Assembly: GCA_937949455.1 (NCBI GenBank)
Contig: CALEDU010000199.1
Span: forward strand, 1 to 5,436
Length of the DNA stretch: 5,436 nt
Source of the DNA: an uncultured Tepidimonas sp.
GTDB taxonomy: Bacteria; Pseudomonadota; Gammaproteobacteria; Burkholderiales; Burkholderiaceae_C
Direction of reading: 5' to 3'
The notes under the pieces were generated by a model. It had not been told where the DNA came from and searched no databases. It saw nothing but the letters and a program-made list of their open reading frames with translations. Below are positions 1 to 5,436 of the stretch, one piece after another; positions within the stretch are counted from its first letter, which is position 1; each line of letters opens with the position of its first letter. A program made the translations under genes and the position numbers.

Positions 1-697
1 TCGTGGCCGGTCGGTGGTAAACCTCTTCGGGCGTGCCAAACTGCTCCATACGGCCAGCGTTCATCACCATGACGCGCTGCGCCAGCGTCATCGCCTCGAC
101 CTGGTCATGCGTGACGAACAGGCTGGTGACACCCAACTCACTGTGCAGTTTTTGGATCTCCAGCCGGGTCTGCACGCGCAGTTTGGCGTCCTGGTTGGAC
201 AGCGGCTCGTCGAACAAGAAGACCTGGGGCTGGCGCACGATGGCGCGGCCCATGGCCACGCGCTGGCGCTGGCCGCCAGAGAGCTGCCGTGGCTTGCGTC
301 CCAGCAGTGGCTCCAGCTCCAGGATCCGCGCGGCTTGCTCGACGCGCTGGCGAATCTCATCCTTGGGCACGCCACGCAGCTTCAAGCCATAGGCCATATT
401 GTCGAACACCGACATGTGTGGATAGAGCGCGTAGTTTTGGAACACCATGGCGATGTCGCGCTGTGCGGGCTCCAGTTCGTTGACGATGCGCGCGCCGATG
501 CGGATGGTGCCGTCGCTGACGGTCTCCAGCCCCGCCACCATGCGCAGCAGGGTCGATTTGCCGCAACCAGACGGGCCGACGATGACGACGAACTCGCCAT
601 CGTGAACCTCGGCGCTCAGGCCGTGAATGGCCGTGAAGCTTTGGTGGCGTGTGGTGTCGTAGCGCTTGACGACACGGTCGAAATGCAAACTGGCCAT
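1..697 (-). CDS. ugpC: UgpC, ATP-binding subunit of the sn-glycerol-3-phosphate ABC importer (partial, 3' end outside window)
   Basis: ATPase of the Ugp importer; hydrolyses ATP on the cytoplasmic face of the UgpA/UgpE channel. I translated it from the ATG at 697; the frame stays open to the left edge and gives 232 complete codons. Visible motifs: Walker [10 protein letters not shown] (41-49), Q-loop Gln87 in [13 protein letters not shown], signature LSGGQ (139-143), Walker B VFLFDE (159-164, catalytic Glu164), H-loop His197 in [15 protein letters not shown]. These are hallmarks of the MalK/UgpC sugar-importer ATPases, and the N-terminus ([14 protein letters not shown]) aligns with E. coli UgpC. 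E. coli UgpC is about 356 residues, so roughly 120 residues, the regulatory OB-fold domain, are missing. Oddity: the D-loop reads SNQDAK instead of the usual SNLDAK. The ATG lies 18 nt after the ugpE stop in the same frame, with no Shine-Dalgarno sequence, so translation probably depends on coupling to ugpE. Other MalK-type ATPases look similar; the ugp context decides the name. Confidence 0.95.
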   Translation of the reverse strand, partial: MASLHFDRVVKRYDTTRHQSFTAIHGLSAEVHDGEFVVIVGPSGCGKSTLLRMVAGLETVSDGTIRIGARIVNELEPAQRDIAMVFQNYALYPHMSVFDNMAYGLKLRGVPKDEIRQRVEQAARILELEPLLGRKPRQLSGGQRQRVAMGRAIVRQPQVFLFDEPLSNQDAKLRVQTRLEIQKLHSELGVTSLFVTHDQVEAMTLAQRVMVMNAGRMEQFGTPEEVYHRPAT

Positions 698-715
698 GCG
701 GGTGAGGGGCAGGTG

Positions 716-1570
716 TTATTTTTCAGTATCGACGAGGCCCTTGACAAACCAGCGCTGCATTGCCAGCACGACTGCGGCAGGCGGGAGCATCGCCAGCATG
801 GCGGTGGCCATCACGATGTTCCATTCGGTGTAGGCTTCGCCAGCAATCAGGCGTTTGATGCCGAGGACGATCGGATACATCGACTCATCGGTGGTCACCA
901 GCAGTGGCCACAGATATTGGTTCCAGCCGTAGATGAACTGAATCACAAACAGCGCCGCGATGCTGGTGCGCGACATGGGCAGCAGCACGTCCCAGAAAAA
1001 ACGCAGCGGCCCGGCACCATCGACGCGCGCGGCTTCCACCAACTCGTCGGGCACCGTCAGAAAAAATTGCCGGAACAGGAACGTCGCGGTCGCCGAAGCG
1101 ATCAGCGGAACAGTCAAGCCGGCGTAGCTGTTGAGCATGCCGAGATTGGCGATCACTTCGTAGGTGGGGCCAATGCGCACCTCCACCGGCAGCATCAGGG
1201 TGACAAAGATCGCCCAAAACACCAGCCCTCGCAACGGAAAGCGGAAATAGACGATGGCAAATGCCGACAGCAGCGAGATCACGATCTTGCCGATGGCAAT
1301 CGACAGCGCCATCACGAGGCTGACGCCCAGCATGGGCAAAGCGGGCGCGAATCGACTGCCTGCGCTGGTCTCGCCGCCCAGCAGCGCCAGCCGATAGTTT
1401 TCCAACAGGTGTGGCCCCGGCAGCAGCGACAGTGGGCGGCTGGAGGCGATCTGTTCTGCGCTCTGTGTGCTGGCCACCAGCGTCAACAGCACCGGAAACG
1501 CCACCAGTGCCGCTCCCAGAATCAGAATGGCGTGGGCCAGCGCATCCAGCCAGGGGCGTCGTTCGACCAT
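716..1570 (-). CDS. ugpE: UgpE, inner-membrane permease subunit of the sn-glycerol-3-phosphate ABC importer
   Basis: One of the two transmembrane subunits that form the Ugp translocation channel. The protein has 284 residues (E. coli UgpE about 281). It has a short cytoplasmic N-terminus, a first hydrophobic segment at about 10-33, further segments around 80-108, 114-130, 150-170, 203-225 and 250-275, and the EAA loop that docks on the ATPase at 179-198 ([20 protein letters not shown], with the characteristic EAA...DGA...P pattern). The C-terminal [11 protein letters not shown] and ending [10 protein letters not shown] are typical of the MalG/UgpE branch of binding-protein-dependent permeases. 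The ATG is preceded by the ugpA stop as TGATATG, a 1-nt gap, and no convincing Shine-Dalgarno sequence is present, which points to translational coupling. It ends in TAA 18 nt before ugpC. The sequence alone would allow another sugar permease; the flanking ugpB and ugpA make UgpE very likely. Confidence 0.96.
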   Translation of the reverse strand: MVERRPWLDALAHAILILGAALVAFPVLLTLVASTQSAEQIASSRPLSLLPGPHLLENYRLALLGGETSAGSRFAPALPMLGVSLVMALSIAIGKIVISLLSAFAIVYFRFPLRGLVFWAIFVTLMLPVEVRIGPTYEVIANLGMLNSYAGLTVPLIASATATFLFRQFFLTVPDELVEAARVDGAGPLRFFWDVLLPMSRTSIAALFVIQFIYGWNQYLWPLLVTTDESMYPIVLGIKRLIAGEAYTEWNIVMATAMLAMLPPAAVVLAMQRWFVKGLVDTEK

Positions 1571-1571
1571 A

Positions 1572-2453
1572 TCAGTACTGCACTCGGCGCTCGATGAAGC
1601 GGAACTGCACCACCGTCAGCACGATGACGAGGGTCATGAGAATCACCGACTGTGCTGCCGAGCCGCCCATGTCCAACGCTTTGAAGCCGTCGTGGTAGAC
1701 CTTGTAGACGAGGATGGCGGTGTCCTTGCCGGGGCCGCCCTGTGTGGTGGCATCGACGATCGCGAAGGTGTCGAAAAACGCATAGACGACGTTGATGACC
1801 AGCAGGAAGAACGTGGTCGGCGACAGCAGCGGAAAGACGATGGTCCAAAAGCGCCGCCAGGGGCTGGCACCGTCCAGCGTGGCGGCCTCGATCAGCGAGC
1901 GCGGGATGGCTTGCAAGCCAGCCAGAAAAAACAGAAAGTTGTACGAGATCTGCTTCCATACCGCAGCCAGCACGATCAATGTCAGCGCGTGGCTGCTGTC
2001 GAGTCGGTGGTTCCACTCGACACCGACGCCTTGCAGCGCCCAGGCCACCACGCCCATCGGCGAGGCGAACATGAACATCCACAGCACACCAGCGACCGCC
2101 GGTGCCACCGCATAGGGCCAGATCAACAAGGTGCGATATGCCCGCGCGCCGCGCACCACGCGGTCGGCCATCACCGCCAGCAGCAACGACACCGACAAGC
2201 CGATGACGGCCACCAGCAGCGAGAACACGGCCGTGATGCGGAACGACTGCAGATAGAGTGGGTCCGTCAACAGGCGGCGGAAATTGTCCAGCCCGACGAA
2301 GGTGGCCGACTGGCCAAACGCATCTTGCTCCAGCACGCTTTGCAGCAGCGCTTGCCCGGCAGGCCAGAAGAAAAAAACGGCCACGATGGCGAGCTGCGGA
2401 GCCACCAGCAACCAAGGCAGCCAGTGGCCCCTGAAGCGCACGCGTTTTTCCAT
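1572..2453 (-). CDS. ugpA: UgpA, inner-membrane permease subunit of the sn-glycerol-3-phosphate ABC importer
   Basis: Second channel-forming subunit, partner of UgpE. The protein has 293 residues (E. coli UgpA about 295). Basic start [11 protein letters not shown], then hydrophobic segments at about 11-33, 71-95, 108-130, 157-180, 209-233 and 268-285, i.e. six membrane spans as in the MalF/UgpA permease family without the extra MalF domain. The EAA loop is at 189-208 ([20 protein letters not shown]) and the following [20 protein letters not shown] and TQGGPGKDT segments are typical of UgpA. The start ATG at 2453 has a weak GGA purine stretch at 2464-2462, 8 nt upstream. It lies 27 nt after the ugpB stop and its TGA is separated by one base from the ugpE ATG, so it is part of one operon. 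No truncation or missing key residue is seen. Confidence 0.96.
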   Translation of the reverse strand: MEKRVRFRGHWLPWLLVAPQLAIVAVFFFWPAGQALLQSVLEQDAFGQSATFVGLDNFRRLLTDPLYLQSFRITAVFSLLVAVIGLSVSLLLAVMADRVVRGARAYRTLLIWPYAVAPAVAGVLWMFMFASPMGVVAWALQGVGVEWNHRLDSSHALTLIVLAAVWKQISYNFLFFLAGLQAIPRSLIEAATLDGASPWRRFWTIVFPLLSPTTFFLLVINVVYAFFDTFAIVDATTQGGPGKDTAILVYKVYHDGFKALDMGGSAAQSVILMTLVIVLTVVQFRFIERRVQY

Positions 2454-2480
2454 CGAGGCGTTCCGATGCGGGTCGGTTGT

Positions 2481-3800
2481 TTACAGCCGGCCCTGGTTGG
2501 CACGCTCGAAGCGCTCCAGTTGTTCATTGCCGCGGCGAACGGCGTCATCCAGCGCCTGTTGGGCCTCTTTTTTGCCAGCCCAGACCTGTTCCAGCTCTTC
2601 ATCCACGATGGCGCGGATCTGCACGAAATTGCCGAGCCGGATGCCGCGCGACTTGTCGGTGGTTTTGCGGATCATCTGCTCCACCGAGACGTCGGTGCCA
2701 GGGTTTTGTTTGTAGAAGCCGGATTTTTCCGTCAGCTCGTAGGCTGCCTTCGTGACAGGCAGGTAGCCAGTGCGTTGGTGGCTCTTGGCGGCCACTTCGG
2801 GCTTGGACAGGTGGGCGAAAAACTGCGCGACACCCTTGTAGTCTCCCTCTTGTTTGCCTGCCATGACCCATAGGCTGGCACCACCGATGACCGTGTTTTG
2901 GGGTGCACCTGGCACATCAGGGTAATAGGGCAGCGTGGAGATGCCGAAGTCGAACTTGGCGTTGCGCTTCACATTGCCATACAGCGCCGAGGATCCGGTC
3001 ATCATCGCGCACTCACCCGAGACATAGGTAGCATCGGCGGCATTGCCGCGGCCTTTGTAAACGAACAGGCCCTGCTTGGCCATGTTGGCCAGGTTTTCGA
3101 TGTGGCGCACATGCAGCGGACTGTTGAACGCCAGCCGCGCATCCAACCCGCCAAAGCCGTTGTTTTTCGTCGCGTATTCGACGTTGTGCCAGGCCGAGAA
3201 GCTCTCCAGTTGCGTCCAGCCCTGCCAGCTCGTGGTAAAGGGGCACTTGTGACCCGAGGTCTTGAGTTTGGCAGCCGCCAATGCCACCTCCGGCCAGCTC
3301 TTGGGCGGCTTGTTGGGATCCAGCCCGGCGGCTTTGAAGGCATCCTTGTTGTAGTGCAGCACCGTGGTGGAGCTGTTGAACGGAAAGCTCAGCATTTGCC
3401 CGTTGGGCGCAGTGTAGTAGCCCTTGACGGCATCGACATACGCATTGGGATCGAAGGTCACACCGGCTTTCTTCATGACTTCGGCCACCGGTACGATGGC
3501 ATTGCGGCTGCTCATCATCGTGGCGGTGCCGACCTCGAACACCTGTAGGATGTGCGGAGCGTTGCCGGCACGATAAGCGGCGATTGCCGCTGTCATCGAC
3601 TCGTCATAGCTGCCCTTGAAGACGGGTACCACCTTGTAGGCCTTCTGACTGGCGTTGAACTCGCTGGCCAGGTCGTTGACCCACTCACCCAGCGCGCCTC
3701 CCATCGAGTGCCACCAAATGATCTCGGTTTGTGCGTGGGCGGTGGCCATGCCGAGTGTGGCCAGTGTGGCAGCCAGCAGGCGTTTGAGGGGCTTGTGCAT
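2481..3800 (-). CDS. ugpB: UgpB, periplasmic sn-glycerol-3-phosphate / glycerophosphodiester binding protein
   Basis: Periplasmic receptor of the Ugp importer, a cluster-D-type extracellular solute-binding protein (SBP family 1). From the ATG at 3800 it has 439 residues, against 438 in E. coli. Residues 1-23 are a Sec signal peptide (basic MHKPLKR, hydrophobic core, AHA before the likely cut at 23/24). The mature protein follows E. coli UgpB closely: WWHSMGG near 29-35, GNAPHILQVFEVGTATMM (79-96), PFNSST (140-145), SWQGWTQLESFSAW (191-204), GGASLWVM, and RLGNFVQIR...DEELEQVW near the end. Residues matching the ligand-contact positions of E. coli UgpB are kept: Tyr65, Glu89, Ser144, Trp192, Trp195 and a conserved Arg396. 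This argues for G3P/glycerophosphocholine-type ligands rather than sugars. Start choice: a GTG lies directly upstream at 3803, but AGGAG at 3810-3806 is only 2 nt from it and 5 nt from the ATG, so ATG is preferred. First gene of the ugp operon. Confidence 0.97.
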   Translation of the reverse strand: MHKPLKRLLAATLATLGMATAHAQTEIIWWHSMGGALGEWVNDLASEFNASQKAYKVVPVFKGSYDESMTAAIAAYRAGNAPHILQVFEVGTATMMSSRNAIVPVAEVMKKAGVTFDPNAYVDAVKGYYTAPNGQMLSFPFNSSTTVLHYNKDAFKAAGLDPNKPPKSWPEVALAAAKLKTSGHKCPFTTSWQGWTQLESFSAWHNVEYATKNNGFGGLDARLAFNSPLHVRHIENLANMAKQGLFVYKGRGNAADATYVSGECAMMTGSSALYGNVKRNAKFDFGISTLPYYPDVPGAPQNTVIGGASLWVMAGKQEGDYKGVAQFFAHLSKPEVAAKSHQRTGYLPVTKAAYELTEKSGFYKQNPGTDVSVEQMIRKTTDKSRGIRLGNFVQIRAIVDEELEQVWAGKKEAQQALDDAVRRGNEQLERFERANQGRL

Positions 3801-3805
3801 CACAA

Positions 3806-3810
3806 CTCCT
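3806..3810 (-). promoter_or_regulatory. Ribosome binding site of ugpB
   Basis: AGGAG on the minus strand, 5 nt before the ATG at 3800 and only 2 nt before the adjacent in-frame GTG at 3803. It is the strongest Shine-Dalgarno sequence seen at any start in the window and decides for the ATG as start of ugpB. The stronger signal also fits a binding protein that is made in excess over its permeases. Confidence 0.75.
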
Positions 3811-3853
3811 GGGTGTATTGGAACAAAAGCGAAAACAGAAGAAACAGGCCATC

Positions 3854-3887
3854 AGTATCCGAACCGCAGATGACAGTTTGGTGACGA
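3854..3887 (-). promoter_or_regulatory. Putative PhoB-dependent promoter of the ugp operon (Pho box plus -10)
   Basis: On the minus strand, 3887-3870 reads TCGTCACCAAACTGTCAT. This fits the Pho-box layout of two 7-bp repeats separated by a 4-bp A-rich spacer: TCGTCAC (3887-3881), CAAA, CTGTCAT (3876-3870). The second repeat is a perfect match to CTGTCAT; the first matches at its last five positions. Ten bases further on lies GATACT (3859-3854), a 4/6 match to the -10 hexamer, at the spacing known for PhoB-activated promoters in which the Pho box replaces the -35 element. Transcription would start near 3847, about 47 nt before the ugpB ATG. E. coli ugp is a known PhoB regulon member. The match is seen in sequence; binding is inferred. 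Confidence 0.6.
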
Positions 3888-3927
3888 TCGAGCGGGTGTC
3901 AACGGGGGCCTGGGTTTTTGGGGGGGT
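3888..3927 (-). other. C-rich, G-poor 3' region of glpD; possible Rho-loading stretch, G-tracts on the opposite strand
   Basis: Directly after the glpD TGA the transcript strand reads ACCCCCCCAAAAACCCAGG followed by another C5 run and further C-rich sequence. On the plus strand this gives G-runs of 5, 3 and 7 (3904-3908, 3912-3914, 3920-3926) with short loops. No inverted repeat followed by a T-run, i.e. no intrinsic terminator, is present between glpD and ugpB. A C-rich, G-poor unstructured segment is what Rho utilisation sites look like, so termination of glpD by Rho is possible, but readthrough into ugpB is equally compatible with the sequence. The composition is directly seen; the function is inferred. 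Confidence 0.3.
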
Positions 3928-5436
3928 TCAGCACGATGGGGCATGGTGCCCCAGCCAATCCTCTACGCGCCGGACGGCATCGTCTTTCAGCCGCAGCCCC
4001 AGCTTGCTGCGCCGCCACAACACATCCGCGGTGCTGCGCGCCCATTCGTGCCGTACCAGGTGTCGCAGTTCGGCCTCGAACAGGCCTGGCGCGACCTCCA
4101 TGCCGAGGTCCCCGGCTGCCCGAGCGCCGTCTAGCCAGGTCAGTGTCAGTGTGCCGTAGCTGCGTGCCCAGCGTGTCGCCAGGTCCTCCGGCAGCCACGG
4201 CCAGCGCTGTCGCAGATGTTGCACGAAGCGCTGGCGGACAGACCAGAGGCCAGGCCCGACGATGGCCTCCATGTCGCCGCCAGGCAAGGGCGCAGCAGCG
4301 GTCCAATCGCGCCGGGTCTGCCCATTCAACCAAGGCAGCCAAGGGCCAAGTCGTCGCGCTGCCTCCAGCGCCAACGTGCGGTAGGTGGTGATCTTGCCGC
4401 CCCAGATCGTCAGCATCGCCGGGCCGGCCTGTGTATTCAGTTCGAGCCGGTAGTCGCGCGTGACGGCCGAGGCGTCGGCACCGTCGTCCAACAACGGACG
4501 CACGCCGCTGTAGTGCCAAACGACGTCGGTTGGCTGCACGGGGGTGCGCAGATAGCGGCTCGCCTCCCGACACAGGTATTCGATCTCTTTTGCGTCGGCT
4601 GCGGCTTGCCCGGGGTCCCCCTGATGCTCGACGTCGGTGGTGCCGATCAGTGTAAAGCCCTGTTCGTAGGGGATCGCAAACAGGACGCGGCGGTCTGTGG
4701 CCTGTAACAAATAAGCGGTATCGTGTCGCGGCAGCCGCGGTACCACGATGTGGCTGCCACGCACCAAGCGCAGATGACGGTGTGCGGTCAGACCGCCAGG
4801 GCCGCGCAGGAAAGTCTCGGCCCATGGGCCGGTGGCGTTGATCACCACACGAGCCAGTATCGAGCGCTCACGCCCGTCGGCGGTCCGCAGGACGGCGCGC
4901 CAGTGGCTGCCATCGGCTCGTAGTCGCTCGCAGCGCGTACGCGTCAGCACCACGCCGCCGAGGCGCGCGGCATCCATGGCGTTGAGTATCACCAGCCGGC
5001 CGTCGTCTACCCAGGCGTCGCTGTAAGCAAAAGCCTGTCGCCATCGGGGCTGCAACGCCGCACCAGCAGGGTCGGACTGCAAATCTACGGCTTGCGAGCC
5101 CGGCAGCAGTTCACGCCGGGCCAAATGGTCGTACAGCCACAGGCCCAAACGGATCATCCAAACCGGGCGCATGCCGGCGTCATGCGGCATGATGAAGCGC
5201 ATTGGCTCGATCAAGTGCGGGGCGATGCGCAGCAGCACCTCGCGCTCGGCCAACGCTTTGCGCACCAGCCCCAGTTCGCCGTACTCCAAGTAGCGCAAAC
5301 CCCCATGAATCAGTTTGGTGGACGCCGAGGAGGTGTGTGCAGCCAGGTCGTCTTGCTCACACAGCAGTACGCGCGCCCCGCGGCCGGCCAACTCGCGCGC
5401 GAGACCACAACCGTTGATGCCACCGCCGACGATCAG
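3928..5436 (-). CDS. glpD: GlpD, aerobic FAD-dependent sn-glycerol-3-phosphate dehydrogenase (partial, 5' end outside window)
   Basis: Membrane-associated flavoenzyme that oxidises G3P to dihydroxyacetone phosphate and reduces quinone. Reading from the window edge there are 502 codons and a TGA; the frame begins within the FAD-binding motif (LIVGGGINGCG), so only about six or more N-terminal residues are missing (E. coli GlpD is 501 residues). Visible features: dinucleotide-binding GGGxxG at residues 4-9, the GlpD signature SSASTKLIHGGLRYLE (36-51), VVINATGPWAE (197-207), YSGVRPL (309-315) and GGKITTYR (346-353). Arg48, Arg313 and Lys348 correspond to the substrate-site Arg54, Arg317 and Lys354 of E. 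coli GlpD. The C-terminal 120 residues match the helical GlpD cap. A TTG at 5391, inside the motif region's downstream helix, should not be taken as the start because the essential FAD motif lies upstream of it. It ends about 127 nt before ugpB, same strand. Confidence 0.97.
   Translation of the reverse strand: MIVGGGINGCGLARELAGRGARVLLCEQDDLAAHTSSASTKLIHGGLRYLEYGELGLVRKALAEREVLLRIAPHLIEPMRFIMPHDAGMRPVWMIRLGLWLYDHLARRELLPGSQAVDLQSDPAGAALQPRWRQAFAYSDAWVDDGRLVILNAMDAARLGGVVLTRTRCERLRADGSHWRAVLRTADGRERSILARVVINATGPWAETFLRGPGGLTAHRHLRLVRGSHIVVPRLPRHDTAYLLQATDRRVLFAIPYEQGFTLIGTTDVEHQGDPGQAAADAKEIEYLCREASRYLRTPVQPTDVVWHYSGVRPLLDDGADASAVTRDYRLELNTQAGPAMLTIWGGKITTYRTLALEAARRLGPWLPWLNGQTRRDWTAAAPLPGGDMEAIVGPGLWSVRQRFVQHLRQRWPWLPEDLATRWARSYGTLTLTWLDGARAAGDLGMEVAPGLFEAELRHLVRHEWARSTADVLWRRSKLGLRLKDDAVRRVEDWLGHHAPSC

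Noticed and set aside
14..1597. A 527-codon plus-strand open frame
   Set aside because: It lies exactly in the codon register opposite ugpC and ugpE, which share one frame. Stops would need TTA, CTA or TCA codons on the minus strand, which are rare in such GC-rich genes. The translation is a His/Gln/Arg/Asp-rich mix without recognisable domains, whereas the minus strand encodes clear family members.
2463..2476. Small inverted repeat CCGA-CCCGCA-TCGG in the ugpB-ugpA gap
   Set aside because: The stem is only 4 bp and no T-run follows. It could slightly mask the weak ugpA ribosome site, but is too short to be called a terminator or a mRNA-stabilising element.
1467..2873. A 468-codon plus-strand open frame
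   Set aside because: Same cause: it is the codon-register antisense of ugpA and ugpB, which also share a frame. No domain is recognisable and it runs across the boundaries of two well-supported genes.
3897..3902. Perfect TTGACA hexamer on the minus strand as a sigma-70 -35 element
   Set aside because: At 16-18 bp downstream there are only poor -10 candidates (CAAACT or AAACTG, at most 3 of 6). The better -10 (GATACT) is too far away for this hexamer but correctly spaced from the Pho box.
3899..4825. A 308-codon minus-strand frame overlapping glpD
   Set aside because: It is an out-of-frame reading of glpD, Arg/Ala/Pro-rich and without motifs; the glpD frame holds the full set of family signatures.
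1..5436. Search for tRNA/rRNA genes, insertion sequences, CRISPR arrays, toxin-antitoxin or phage genes
   Set aside because: The window is filled by five metabolic genes with gaps of 1 to 127 nt. I saw no repeats with regular spacing, no terminal inverted repeats, no transposase motifs and no RNA gene signatures.

Overview
The window is a compact, high-GC, single-direction stretch (every real gene is on the minus strand) that carries the sn-glycerol-3-phosphate (G3P) uptake and oxidation genes of what looks like a betaproteobacterium. The high GC, GC-rich third codon positions and protein flavour fit Burkholderiales, perhaps Comamonadaceae-like, but the taxon is an inference from general impression and no search was possible.

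Layout, read in the direction of transcription from the right edge: glpD (5436 to 3928, first few codons lost at the window edge), FAD-dependent G3P dehydrogenase; a 124-127 nt non-coding gap (3801-3927) that holds a C-rich stretch, a good PhoB-box match, a plausible -10 element and the ribosome binding site of the next gene; ugpB (3800 to 2481), periplasmic G3P/glycerophosphodiester binding protein; a 27-nt gap; ugpA (2453 to 1572) and ugpE (1570 to 716), the two inner-membrane permeases, only 1 nt apart; an 18-nt gap; and ugpC (697 to the left edge), the ATPase, cut off at about two thirds of its length. The gene order ugpB-A-E-C is the one known from E. coli, where ugpQ follows; whatever follows ugpC here lies outside the window.

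How the genes work together: UgpB captures G3P or glycerophosphodiesters in the periplasm, UgpA/UgpE form the channel, UgpC powers it with ATP, and GlpD oxidises cytoplasmic G3P to dihydroxyacetone phosphate, passing electrons to quinone. The putative Pho box in front of ugpB suggests phosphate-starvation control of the transporter, as in E. coli. The immediately upstream glpD suggests that imported G3P is also used as carbon.

I do not see an undescribed system here. The points most worth a second look are the Pho-box promoter, a Leu-to-Gln change in the UgpC D-loop, the glpD-ugp linkage, and the G-run/C-run stretch just after glpD. Two very long plus-strand open frames are antisense shadows of the ugp genes and are rejected.
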